A DNA stretch of 64,000 bases from Paramicrobacterium chengjingii (GTDB lineage: Bacteria > Actinomycetota > Actinomycetes > Actinomycetales > Microbacteriaceae): contig NZ_CP061169.1 of the NCBI RefSeq assembly GCF_011751765.2, positions 310,001 through 374,000 of the forward strand. Reading direction: 5' to 3'. Below the pieces are notes generated by a model. The model was given only the letters and a program-made list of their open reading frames with translations, had not been told where the DNA came from and made no database searches. The position numbers and the translations under genes were made by a program. This document shows, piece after piece, positions 50,627 through 58,874 of the stretch. Each line of letters begins with the position of its first letter. The first letter of the stretch is position 1.

Positions 50627-51573
50627 TCGTCACAGTGACGCCTTCTCCGGCCATCGACTGGACCATACATGTGGCGTCGTTCAGTCTCGATTCCGTCAAC
50701 CACATCACGCAAGGAACGCGAGAGTCTTCCGGCAAGGGCTTGAACGTATCGTGGGCGCTTCATCGCGCGGGCATCAGCACGGTCGCCGTTTTCCCGGGTG
50801 GTGGCACCAACGGTGAGCTCATGCGTGAGGAGCTCTCACGGGCGGGTATGCCATTCGTTCGTGTAGAGACCCATACCAACGTGCGCACGAACATCACGTT
50901 GGTGTCCCCTGGACACTCAACGAAGATCAATGAAGCCGGGGTGGCGCTCTCCCCCATACAGCGGGAGCACCTCGTTGACCGAGCGGTAGCCGCAAGTGCA
51001 TCGGCAGACACGGCGTTGATCTGCGGGAGCCTGCCCGCAGGAACTCCGAATGACTACGTTAGGCATCTCGTCGAGCGGCTCGCTGCCGTCGGTGTCGACG
51101 TTATTGTCGACAGTTCTGGCAGACCGCTCGAGCGAGCACTTGATGCGCGCCCGCATCTCATCAAACCGAACGTGCACGAACTGGCCACTCTCGTGAGCCG
51201 CGATCTTCGCAGTCACGGCGACGTCGTCGATGCAGCGCGCATTGCGATTAGTCGGGGAGCTGTCGCGGTACTTGCAAGCCTCGGGGCCGATGGCGCAATG
51301 TATGTCGACTCCGACACAGCACTCATCGCCACTGCTCGAGACGTGCCATTCGTCAACTCTGTCGGCGCCGGCGATGCACTTCTGGCCGGGTATGTTTCCG
51401 AGACTGCAGAGGCTGCTGCTCGCTTGAAGAACGCTGTGCTGTGGGCCTCCAGCGCCGTCGCCCACGAGAGCACGTTGTTTCCCGTTCGTCCGGAATTCGC
51501 GGAGCGCATCAGCGTGCACACCGTCGATGCGCCCGATGCAATTTTGTCAGAACCGTCAGTTCGCTTGTCGTAA
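50623..51573 (+). CDS. 1-phosphofructokinase / LacC-type PfkB-family kinase
   Basis: 316 aa ribokinase-like sugar kinase. The N-terminus MIVTVTPSPAIDWTIHV, GKGLNVSWALHRAG, VRTNITLVSPG, and the PfkB signature near the C-terminus, VNSVGAGDALLAGY with the catalytic Asp. It uses ATP to phosphorylate a sugar monophosphate imported by the PTS, usually fructose-1-phosphate to the bisphosphate. Tagatose-6-phosphate kinase (LacC) cannot be excluded. It sits between regulator and transporter. Confidence 0.88.
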   Translation: MIVTVTPSPAIDWTIHVASFSLDSVNHITQGTRESSGKGLNVSWALHRAGISTVAVFPGGGTNGELMREELSRAGMPFVRVETHTNVRTNITLVSPGHSTKINEAGVALSPIQREHLVDRAVAASASADTALICGSLPAGTPNDYVRHLVERLAAVGVDVIVDSSGRPLERALDARPHLIKPNVHELATLVSRDLRSHGDVVDAARIAISRGAVAVLASLGADGAMYVDSDTALIATARDVPFVNSVGAGDALLAGYVSETAEAAARLKNAVLWASSAVAHESTLFPVRPEFAERISVHTVDAPDAILSEPSVRLS

Positions 51574-51603
51574 ACGACACGCAATGTGAAAGGAGAACTT
51601 CCC

Positions 51604-53094
51604 ATGACCGGTGAGTTCATCGTCGCTGCAACCGGCTGCCCCACGGGCGTAGCGCACACATTCATGGCCGAGGCCGCTCTCAAGAAAGCTGCGGCCGCGC
51701 GAGGCATTGAGATCCGGGTCGAGACCCACGGCCAAATCGGGCTTGAGAACGGCCTGACTTCCGACGAGATCTCGCGGGCGGTCGGGGTGATTGTCGCCGC
51801 TGACAAAGACGTGGATTCCGGACGATTCTCGGGAAAGCACGTTGTAGAGGTGGGCGTCAAGGAGGGAATTCACAATCCGGACGCACTCATTGATCGGCTG
51901 TTGGCAGAGACATCATCTGCACAAGCAGCGTCGCAAACGCCGGCGTCTGGCGGAGCCGGCACGGGTCAGCCGCGCGACGAAAACGACTTTCTCAACGTAG
52001 CCGCAATTGATACTCACACAGGCGACGGGTGGCGCAAGCACGGGCGTGCGGTCTACAAGCACCTTATGAACGGCGTATCGCACATGCTTCCGTTCGTCGT
52101 GGGCGGGGGCGTGCTGCTGGCAGCATCCTTCCTCTTCGGCATCTATTCGGCGGATCCCACAAACGACCAATACAACCCCATCGCTGAGATGCTGAATACA
52201 GTCGGAAGTCTCGGGCTCGGGCTCATGGTTCCCGTACTCTCGGCATTTATCGCCTCGTCGATATCGTCTCGGCCAGGTCTCACTGTCGGGTTGATCACCG
52301 GGATGCTGGCGAGCACGATGGGCACAGGCTTTCTCGGAGGCATCATCACGGGCTTCCTGTCCGGCTACGGAATGCAGCTTCTCGGCCTGCTCCTTTCAAA
52401 GATGCCAGCGGCTCTTGCCGGGCTCAAGGCGATCTTCCTGTTCCCCGTGTTGGGCACGCTCATCTTTGGAGGCATCACCTATGTCATCAGCGCTCCAATG
52501 GCGCAGATCTCGACGGGGCTTGAAGACGTCCTGACCCGATTCCAGGGCGCAAACCCCCTCATTCTTGGTCTCGTGCTCGGAATCATGTGCGCTTTCGATA
52601 TGGGAGGGCCTGTGAACAAGGCAGCCTATGTCACAGGAGTCGCATTGCTCGGTGACGGGAACATCACATTCATGGCCGCAGTCTCAGCTGCATGCATCGC
52701 CCCACCGATCGTTACCGCAATTGCGGTTTCTCTGTTCCCGCGAGGATTCGAACCGGGTGAGCGGCGGGCCGGGTACGTCAACTATGCGCTGGGCTCAACC
52801 CACATCACCGAGGGAGCGATTCCGTTTGCCGCGCGGAACCCCCTCGTCGTCATTCCGATTCTGATGCTTTCCAGCTCGATCGCCGCAGTGCTCTCATTGA
52901 TCTGGGGAGCAGGTTCCCCCGCTCCCCACGGCGGCTTCCTCGTGTTGCCCGTCGTGACCAATCCGCTTCTCTGGGTGCTGGCCATCGTCATCGGGTCGGC
53001 CGTCGGCGGCATCCTGTTCGGCCTCTATCGGCTTCGCAATTCTCGGCGACCCGCTGCCGCGACAACGTCAACCGGCGTTCGCGCTACCGCATGA
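51604..53094 (+). CDS. PTS fructose-family EIIBC
   Basis: 496 aa from ATG 51604 behind AAAGGAGAAC. The N-terminal EIIB domain has the phosphocysteine in CPTGVAHTFMAEAALKKAA (Cys about residue 11), then a Ser/Ala/Gln linker near residue 110, then the EIIC domain with about nine helices (GVSHMLPFVVGGGVLLA, LSGYGMQLLGLLLSK, CAFDMGGPVNKAAYVTG). It imports and phosphorylates a hexose (fructose family). The general PTS proteins EI and HPr are encoded elsewhere. Operon with the kinase and EIIA. Confidence 0.92.
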   Translation: MTGEFIVAATGCPTGVAHTFMAEAALKKAAAARGIEIRVETHGQIGLENGLTSDEISRAVGVIVAADKDVDSGRFSGKHVVEVGVKEGIHNPDALIDRLLAETSSAQAASQTPASGGAGTGQPRDENDFLNVAAIDTHTGDGWRKHGRAVYKHLMNGVSHMLPFVVGGGVLLAASFLFGIYSADPTNDQYNPIAEMLNTVGSLGLGLMVPVLSAFIASSISSRPGLTVGLITGMLASTMGTGFLGGIITGFLSGYGMQLLGLLLSKMPAALAGLKAIFLFPVLGTLIFGGITYVISAPMAQISTGLEDVLTRFQGANPLILGLVLGIMCAFDMGGPVNKAAYVTGVALLGDGNITFMAAVSAACIAPPIVTAIAVSLFPRGFEPGERRAGYVNYALGSTHITEGAIPFAARNPLVVIPILMLSSSIAAVLSLIWGAGSPAPHGGFLVLPVVTNPLLWVLAIVIGSAVGGILFGLYRLRNSRRPAAATTSTGVRATA

Positions 53095-53114
53095 CAAGGA
53101 GAAGGGACACGACC

Positions 53115-53552
53115 ATGGAACTCTTGACGAGAGAAAACATTCAGCTCGACATCGAGGCCGCGACGAAGGAGCAGGCACTCGCGTTTGTTGCCGACCTCGT
53201 CGTGAAACGGGGATACAGCGCCGACGCGGCAGGCGTGCTTGACGGTCTCAAGGAGCGGGAATCTCAGCTCTCGACGTCACTCATGAGCGGCATCGCCATT
53301 CCTCACACAAGGCATGCGTCCGTTCAGAACCCTGCCGTTCTTGTCGTTCGCTTGGCGTCGTCTGTCGATTGGACGGATGACAATGTGCACGTGTTGATCG
53401 CGATGCTCGTGCCGGATGGAGGAGATAACACGACGCACTTGCAGCTGCTCGCGCAGGTGTCGCGTGCGCTCATCGAAGACGACGTTCAGCGCGCAGTCAT
53501 CGAGGGCACTGCAGATGAGATCTTCAGTGAACTTGCCGGGCGGCTGAACTAG
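53115..53552 (+). CDS. PTS fructose-family EIIA
   Basis: 145 aa from ATG 53115 with AAGGAGAAGGG upstream; an ATG at 53091 overlapping the previous stop is the alternative. PTS EIIA type-2 fold, phosphohistidine in GIAIPHTRHASVQNP. It receives phosphate from HPr and passes it to the EIIB Cys of the preceding protein. Last gene of the operon. Confidence 0.9.
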   Translation: MELLTRENIQLDIEAATKEQALAFVADLVVKRGYSADAAGVLDGLKERESQLSTSLMSGIAIPHTRHASVQNPAVLVVRLASSVDWTDDNVHVLIAMLVPDGGDNTTHLQLLAQVSRALIEDDVQRAVIEGTADEIFSELAGRLN

Positions 53553-53579
53553 AACACCTGCATGCCGGCGGTGCCGAGG

Positions 53580-53951
53580 TCACGGACGGATGCCGAGGGC
53601 CGACCGGGTGTAGTCGAGTGCGCTCGCGGCATCCACCTTCAACTCACGCGCGAGCGCTGCGTAGTCGCTTGCTGCGCGCTGCAGCCGCTGTTGGGTGGCA
53701 TCGCCCTGTGCCGAGACGAACGACCCGCTGCGGCCACGCGTCTCGATAAGACCGTCTTCTTCGAGTGCACGGTATGCCTTCGCCACAGTGTTCGCGGCGA
53801 GATGGAGCTCGGTGGCGAGCCCCCGCACGGTCGGCAGTTTGTCGCCCGCAGCTACGGCGCCATTTCTCACGGCATCGATCAGCTGAGAGCGAAGCTGCTC
53901 GAACGCCGGCTCACCCAGCTCCGCATCAATCGGTGAAAACGGCTTCGCCAC
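53580..53951 (-). CDS. GntR-family regulator (YtrA type, short)
   Basis: 123 aa from GTG 53951, close behind AGGAGG; 18 more in-frame codons are open. Winged HTH: AFEQLRSQLIDAVRNGAVAA, LPTVRGLATELHLAANTVAKAYRAL, then GLIETRGRSGSFV. It lacks a large effector domain, as YtrA-type regulators do. It is divergent from the flavin monooxygenase; the gap holds a direct repeat GTGTGACAAG/TGTGGCAAG (about 53970-53990) that may be its site. Confidence 0.88.
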   Translation of the reverse strand: MAKPFSPIDAELGEPAFEQLRSQLIDAVRNGAVAAGDKLPTVRGLATELHLAANTVAKAYRALEEDGLIETRGRSGSFVSAQGDATQQRLQRAASDYAALARELKVDAASALDYTRSALGIRP

Positions 53952-54019
53952 CGGGCCTCCTGTCGTTGGTGTGACAAGTGTGGCAAGGGCACGCGGATGC
54001 CGCAAGCCGCACGCGAGCG

Positions 54020-54025
54020 TACGGT
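54020..54025 (+). promoter_or_regulatory. -10 box for leaderless monooxygenase gene
   Basis: TACGGT, 6 nt before the ATG at 54032. Confidence 0.5.
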
Positions 54026-54031
54026 GGAGTC

Positions 54032-55546
54032 ATGGACACCGACGTTATCGTGGTTGGCGCCGGCCCAACCGGTCTGATGCTGGCGGCGTGGCTGGCTGAG
54101 CTCGAAATCGACGCAGTGATCGTCGACGGCAAGCACGAGCCGACGCGCGAATCGCGGGCCATCGGTCTTCAGGCGCGATCAATCGAGATCTACGATCAGC
54201 TCGGCGTCGCCGATGTCGTCATGCAGAACGTGCGCGAGGCGCCGGCCGCGCGGCCAGGGTACGGGCGCACTATGTTCAACGCCGTCGAGTTCGGCTCCAT
54301 CGGTGAGGGGCAGACACCGTACCCGCAACTCTACATTCTCGAGCAAAGTCGCAATGAGCGCATACTCGTCGACGCGATGAAGGTTCGGGGCCGAGACGTC
54401 GAGTGGGGAACCACGTTTGTGGCAATCGAGGAGGTCGACGGGGGAGTCTCCGTGCGACTCATCGACGACGCCGGAGTGGAGCGCGCGATCACGGCGCGCT
54501 ACGTTGTGGCTGCTGACGGGGCCTCGTCACCCGTGCGCGAGTCACAGGGCATCGCATTCGAGGGCACGACGAACGACGAGATCTTCTGCGTGATCGACGC
54601 GGTCGGCATCGAGGGTCTCGACGACGACGCCATCAACATTCGCCCGTCCGAGAGCGACATGCTGCTGACGTTTCCCATGGAAGGCGAGAAACACGCCCGT
54701 GTCATCACACTGGTGAGCGATGGGGCAGACGATGATCAGGATGCTCTCGAGGCAGCCGTCCGCGAGCGGATCGGCACGGTGTTCGGCGTGACGTGGAAAT
54801 CGCACACCTGGTTCGCCACCTATCGCGTGCACCATCGCGTAGCCGAGCGGTTTCGCGACGGCGCGGTGTTTCTCGCCGGAGACGCAGGGCATGTGCATTC
54901 TCCGGTCGGCGCTCAAGGAATGAACACGGGCTTACAAGATGCCCACAACCTCGCGTTCGCGTTTGCCGACGTGCTGAACAATGGCGCCGACGACAGCATC
55001 CTCGACCGATATGAGACCGAGCGGATGCCGGTGGCCCGCCACCTGATCGAGACGACGGACCGGCTGTTTTCGTTCGTCACCTCGCCCGACCCGGTCGCGA
55101 GAACGCTGCGACGCATTGGCCCGCGATTGCTCGCGCCGATTATCACGAGGGTCGTTCCGCGCACCTGGGTCGGCAACCGCGGTTTCGGCTATCTCGCGCA
55201 GCTGCGTGTGCGGTACCCCTTTTCGGGAAGCGTTCACGATGATGGCTCCCGTGACGACATTGTCGGTCGACGGCTGCCGTGGACGGGCCGCAACTTTGAG
55301 GCGCTGCGCTCTCTGCGGTGGCAGGTGCACGAGTACGGCACAGTGAACCCGAGCGTCGTGAGCGCGCTGGAGCGCGAACTGGGCTGCGAGGTTCACGTCT
55401 TTGCCGCGGCGCCCGACACACCGCTCGTTGCGGGCGAGTTCTATCTTGTGCGACCCGATGGGTACGTTGTTGCTCGAGCACATGCCTCCGAGGCTGCTTC
55501 GACGTTTGCCGCCGAGCTGCCCAATCGTCGTACCCTCGAAGGGTAG
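54032..55546 (+). CDS. FAD-dependent aromatic monooxygenase (PHBH fold, group A)
   Basis: 504 aa. FAD-binding VIVVGAGPTGLMLAAWLAEL at the N-terminus, the pyrophosphate motif RESRAIGLQARSIEIYDQLG, the DG-like ADGASSPVRESQGI, and the second FAD site LAGDAGHVHSPVGAQGMNTG. The C-terminal thioredoxin-like domain (to LPNRRTLEG) is typical of hydroxylases acting on aromatic polyketides or phenols. NADPH is the likely donor. It may work with the following oxidoreductase. Substrate unknown. Confidence 0.9.
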   Translation: MDTDVIVVGAGPTGLMLAAWLAELEIDAVIVDGKHEPTRESRAIGLQARSIEIYDQLGVADVVMQNVREAPAARPGYGRTMFNAVEFGSIGEGQTPYPQLYILEQSRNERILVDAMKVRGRDVEWGTTFVAIEEVDGGVSVRLIDDAGVERAITARYVVAADGASSPVRESQGIAFEGTTNDEIFCVIDAVGIEGLDDDAINIRPSESDMLLTFPMEGEKHARVITLVSDGADDDQDALEAAVRERIGTVFGVTWKSHTWFATYRVHHRVAERFRDGAVFLAGDAGHVHSPVGAQGMNTGLQDAHNLAFAFADVLNNGADDSILDRYETERMPVARHLIETTDRLFSFVTSPDPVARTLRRIGPRLLAPIITRVVPRTWVGNRGFGYLAQLRVRYPFSGSVHDDGSRDDIVGRRLPWTGRNFEALRSLRWQVHEYGTVNPSVVSALERELGCEVHVFAAAPDTPLVAGEFYLVRPDGYVVARAHASEAASTFAAELPNRRTLEG

Positions 55547-55570
55547 GCAACACGTTTCGGGAGGCGCTTC

Positions 55571-56470
55571 ATGCTGGCGGTCAGCTACGACGAGTTCGGT
55601 GACAGTTCGGTGATGCGCGTTGGACAGCGCGACGAGCCGCACGCGCGCGAAGGTCGCGTGCGCATTCGGGTTCAGGCAGCGGGAGTGAACACGGCAGACG
55701 TCAAGAAGCGCAACGGGCAGATGGGCGAGGCGACGTTTCCCGCCACTCCGGGGTTTGACGCCGCTGGCATTGTCGACGAGGTCGGCGAGGGAATCGAGCA
55801 TGTTGCCGTCGGCGATGAGGTGTTCGGCTGGGGGTTTCGCACCCACGCGGAGTTCGCCGTGCTGAAGCACGTGGTGCAGAAGCCCCCGATGCTTGGCTGG
55901 ACGAACGCTGCGGCGCTGCCGCTTGTCACCGAGACGGCAGAGCGTTGTCTACGGCTGCTGAACGTGCGCGACGGGCAGACTCTCGTCATCGAAGGCGCGT
56001 CGGGCGGCGTCGGCGCGGCAGCTGTGCAGCTCGCGCGTGCCCGCGGCGCCCGGGTGATCGGCACGGCATCTGTGCGCAATCACGACTACCTTGCATCGCT
56101 CGGTGCCGAACCGGTGAGGTACGGTCGCGGCATCGGCGAACGCGTGCGGGGGATTGCCGACCATGTCGACGCCGTTCTCGACACCGCCGGCTCCGGGTCG
56201 ATGCCCGAGCTGATCACGCTCGTTGACGACGCCGCCCAGGTGGTCTCGGTCGCAGATTTCAGCGCACCGGAGCTTGGGGCGCGTGCGACCGGTGGCGGCG
56301 CGGACGGCGCGTGGGACATTTTGGCCGAGGTGCCACGCCTCATCGCCACACACGGGTACGAAGTGCGTGTCGACTCCGTGTTTCCGCTCGTGGATGCTGC
56401 GGCAGCATTCGACCGCGTCGAGAAGGGCAGGCCGCAGGGCAAGGTCGTGCTCGACGTCTCGCTCTCGTAG
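55571..56470 (+). CDS. quinone oxidoreductase-like MDR enzyme
   Basis: 299 aa zinc-less medium-chain dehydrogenase. Substrate domain at the N-terminus (RIRVQAAGVNTADVKKRNGQ, ATPGFDAAGIVDEVGEG), NADPH-binding motif IEGASGGVGAAAVQLARARGA, C-terminal KGRPQGKVVLDVS. Reduces quinones or enones. GGGAGG 6 nt before the start, 24 nt after the monooxygenase stop, so probably one operon. Confidence 0.9.
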   Translation: MLAVSYDEFGDSSVMRVGQRDEPHAREGRVRIRVQAAGVNTADVKKRNGQMGEATFPATPGFDAAGIVDEVGEGIEHVAVGDEVFGWGFRTHAEFAVLKHVVQKPPMLGWTNAAALPLVTETAERCLRLLNVRDGQTLVIEGASGGVGAAAVQLARARGARVIGTASVRNHDYLASLGAEPVRYGRGIGERVRGIADHVDAVLDTAGSGSMPELITLVDDAAQVVSVADFSAPELGARATGGGADGAWDILAEVPRLIATHGYEVRVDSVFPLVDAAAAFDRVEKGRPQGKVVLDVSLS

Positions 56471-56541
56471 CGGTCGCGTTCACGTGAGTGCAGTGGTTCG
56501 TCCCTCCCGGACACTCGTAGGTTCGGAGTTCCCACGCAGAC

Positions 56542-56570
56542 CGCGGCGTGTCGGTCACCGACACGCCGCG
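56542..56570. terminator. perfect 29-bp palindrome after the oxidoreductase gene
   Basis: Arms CGCGGCGTGTCGGT (56542-56555) and ACCGACACGCCGCG (56557-56570) around a single C. Strong stem, no T tract; it may end the monooxygenase-oxidoreductase transcript or be a structural repeat. Confidence 0.45.
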
Positions 56571-56700
56571 CGGGGCACCACATCTCCGAATGTGAGAACA
56601 GCGACTCGACGCGCAAGCCACTGCTCACTGGTGCGGCTTTCGATGATCATGAACCTGCCATGGTCCGGAGGACACGCAAAGGTTGTTATTGCATGACGTC

Positions 56701-56856
56701 ATGAGAATGACTGCCGACGAGCTGCTCTGCATCGTCGATGGATATGCTCGGAAGTTTCCTGATGGTGACACACCGTTACGCATCCTCGCGCGACTTACGG
56801 AGGAACTCGGCGAGGTGGTCTGGCTGCCGAGCTTTCCGCGCTGTCGGCAGCGGTGA
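56701..56856 (+). pseudogene. frameshifted MazG-like nucleotide pyrophosphohydrolase remnant
   Basis: The 51-codon frame reads MTADELLCIVDGYARKF then DTPLRILARLTEELGEVV, with the EELGE metal motif of MazG-like proteins, and then ends. Reading the neighbouring frame from about 56818 gives LAAELSALSAAVIANRA, the expected continuation after EELGE, so one base was gained or lost near 56815-56822. Nothing of the rest of a MazG domain remains. Weak match; a decayed gene is the best explanation. Confidence 0.4.
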
Positions 56857-57144
56857 TCGCAAATCGTGCGACGGTGCTGATCGTGGCCCGCCGCGGCGTG
56901 GCACATTACTGGGCTGTGGCGTCTGGGGCGTGTTGTCTGCGCCGGCCTCTCCGCATGGCCTGCCCCGCTGCACGTCTGTTCATGTGGCTCACGGTGCCAG
57001 GTTTCCATGGCAGTTTTGACCAGTTGGGCCGCACGAACTGACGTTGACGGCGGACTACGCGGACAGCATCGCGCGTCACCGATCGGCGCGGTAGCCACTT
57101 GCGGGTTCGCGCGCGCGGTGGTGTGCTGGGCGAAGGGGTGCCTC

Positions 57145-58668
57145 ATGGAAATGACGGGGCTGGTCGACGCGTTCGGCCTTCTCGACGCCCGCGACTACAC
57201 AATCGCGCGCGAGGTGCTGCAGCGCGGCATCGCCGCCGTCTTCGTGATCGCGTTCGCGTCGGCGTTCGCCCAGTTTCCCGCGCTGCTCGGAGAACACGGC
57301 CTTCTGCCCGCGCCGGCGTTCATCGCCCGTACATCGGGGCGGCGATTGCCGAGCGTCTTCCGCCTGCGCGCCTTTCGCTACAGTGACCGAATGCTGCGCG
57401 GCGTCGCCGCGGTCGGCGTCGCCATTGCGGCATCCGTCGTTCTTGGTCTGCCCCAGCTGGGCCCGCCGTGGCTGCCGCTTGTCGCCTTCGCGCTGCTGTG
57501 GGTGCTGTACCTGTCGATCGCGAACATCGGGCAGGTGTTCTACGGGTTTGGGTGGGAGTCGCTGCTGCTCGAGGCCGGTGCCATTGCCGCGTTTCTCGGG
57601 TCACACGAGAGCGCGCCCCCGCTGCTGATTGTGGTGTTCTTCTGGTGGCTTGTCGTACGCATCGAGCTGGGCGCCGGACTCATCAAAATCCGCGGTGACA
57701 GCAGCTGGCGTGACCTCACCGCAATGACGTATCACCACGAGACGCAGCCGATGCCCGGGCCGCTCAGTCGCCTTGCGCATCTGCTGCCGACAGCGGTGCA
57801 CCGCGCCGAAACGCTCGGCAACCACGTCGTGCAGTTGGGCATGCCGCTGCTGCTGTTCGCTCCTCAGCCGATCGCGGGGTGCGCGGCGACGCTGATCATC
57901 GTCACGCAGCTGTGGCTCGTTGTCACGGGCAACTTCGCGTGGCTCAACTGGATGACGATCATCGTCGCATTCTCGGGGGTGAGCGACTCGTTCCTCGCCT
58001 GGATCACCGGACACAGCACGTCAAGTGCGAGCTGGAGTTGGTTCGGGGTGCCGCTAGGCGGGCAGAGCGAGCCGGATGCTGTGGGCATCACAGCATCCAC
58101 ATCACCGATCTGGTGGCTCGCCCTCACGACAGCTGTATTTCTCGTCTTCGCGTGGCTCAGCGTACCTGCTGTGGCCAACCTGTTCTCGCGCGGGCAGCTG
58201 ATGAATGCGGGGTTCAATCGCTTGGGCATCGGCAATGCGTACGGCGCGTTCGGCAGCGTGACGCGGGTGCGGCGCGAGGTGGTGATTGAGGGAACGCTCG
58301 CCGAGCATCCCGGCGACGACGACTGGCTGGCCTACGAGTTCAAGGGAAAACCGGGAGCCACCGCATATCGGCCGCGACAGTTCGCGCCCTACCACCTGCG
58401 CTTGGATTGGCAGATGTGGTTTCTCGCCCTCGGCGATTGGAACGCCACCTGGTTTGCACGGCTCGTGGAGAAGCTTCTTATCGCGGACAGGGCACTGCTC
58501 CGGCTGCTTCGCGTCGATCCGTTTGGCGGTGTGGCCCCGCGCGCGGTGCGTGCACGCGTGTTCTCGTATCGGTTTGCCACGCGCGCTGAAAAGCGGGAGA
58601 CGGGCGACATCTGGATGCGGCGAGAGCTTGCCGTTCTGGTGCAGCCGACGAGCCGGGTTCCGCAATGA
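57145..58668 (+). CDS. lipase maturation factor (LMF) family membrane protein
   Basis: 507 aa from ATG 57145 behind AAGGGG; the open frame extends 46 codons upstream without coding character. Multiple membrane helices (about seven). Family landmarks: QVFYGFGWESLLLEAG, WWLVVRIELGAGLIKIRGD, DLTAMTYHHETQPMPGPLS, and the C-terminal FAPYHLRLDWQMWFLALGDWNAT and LLRVDPFGG. Eukaryotic LMF1 helps lipases fold in the ER. The bacterial function is unknown. It is followed by the structured region and a terminator. Confidence 0.88.
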   Translation: MEMTGLVDAFGLLDARDYTIAREVLQRGIAAVFVIAFASAFAQFPALLGEHGLLPAPAFIARTSGRRLPSVFRLRAFRYSDRMLRGVAAVGVAIAASVVLGLPQLGPPWLPLVAFALLWVLYLSIANIGQVFYGFGWESLLLEAGAIAAFLGSHESAPPLLIVVFFWWLVVRIELGAGLIKIRGDSSWRDLTAMTYHHETQPMPGPLSRLAHLLPTAVHRAETLGNHVVQLGMPLLLFAPQPIAGCAATLIIVTQLWLVVTGNFAWLNWMTIIVAFSGVSDSFLAWITGHSTSSASWSWFGVPLGGQSEPDAVGITASTSPIWWLALTTAVFLVFAWLSVPAVANLFSRGQLMNAGFNRLGIGNAYGAFGSVTRVRREVVIEGTLAEHPGDDDWLAYEFKGKPGATAYRPRQFAPYHLRLDWQMWFLALGDWNATWFARLVEKLLIADRALLRLLRVDPFGGVAPRAVRARVFSYRFATRAEKRETGDIWMRRELAVLVQPTSRVPQ

Positions 58669-58738
58669 AAAACCGGAGCGTGTATGCCCCTCGTTTAGGG
58701 GTCAGAATCCGATACTCTGTACGTGGCGACATCGGCGG

Positions 58739-58862
58739 CACTGCCGCGATTGTCGTTTGAGGGAAATGCGGTCCGTGTGCAGTGGTTGGGGACCCACCCG
58801 TCTTCGGGTGGATAGCCGCGGGCGGCATGGAGGCAGGATGGGGGCATCCTGCCTCCTTTCTT
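58739..58862 (+). ncRNA. structured intergenic RNA candidate ending in a terminator
   Basis: In a 206-bp gap the plus strand can form three successive stems: CACTGC/GCAGTG (58739-58744 with 58779-58784) enclosing CCGC/GCGG; the tight CCACCCG/CGGGTGG stem (58794-58811) with a TCTT loop; and the terminator stem (58829-58856) followed by TTTCTT. A TACTCT box at 58713-58718 could start it. It does not match tRNA, SRP, tmRNA or any riboswitch that I recognise. It may be an sRNA or the 3' UTR of the LMF gene. Confidence 0.35.
58829..58862 (+). terminator. Rho-independent terminator
   Basis: GGAGGCAGGAT (58829-58839), loop GGGGGC, ATCCTGCCTCC (58846-58856), then TTTCTT: perfect 11-bp stem with a T tract on the plus strand only. 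It ends transcription coming from the LMF side, before the convergent thrE gene. Confidence 0.8.
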
Positions 58863-58874
58863 GTGCGCTGTTCG

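Larger units (their letters stand above)
56471..57144. other. gap between the oxidoreductase and the lipase-maturation-factor gene
   Basis: Nearly 675 bp with no intact gene. It holds a 29-bp palindrome (56542-56570) and a frameshifted MazG-like fragment (56701 on). From about 56860 to 57100 only low-quality frames are seen. The open frame of the next gene reaches back to 57007 but not convincingly. Confidence 0.5.

Noticed and set aside
56542..56570. Palindrome as an attachment site or operator
   Set aside because: No integrase or regulator gene nearby and it follows a stop codon; a 3' hairpin is simpler.
58700..58862. 6S RNA, SRP RNA or a riboswitch
   Set aside because: None of the diagnostic conserved sequence blocks was found; left as an unnamed RNA candidate.
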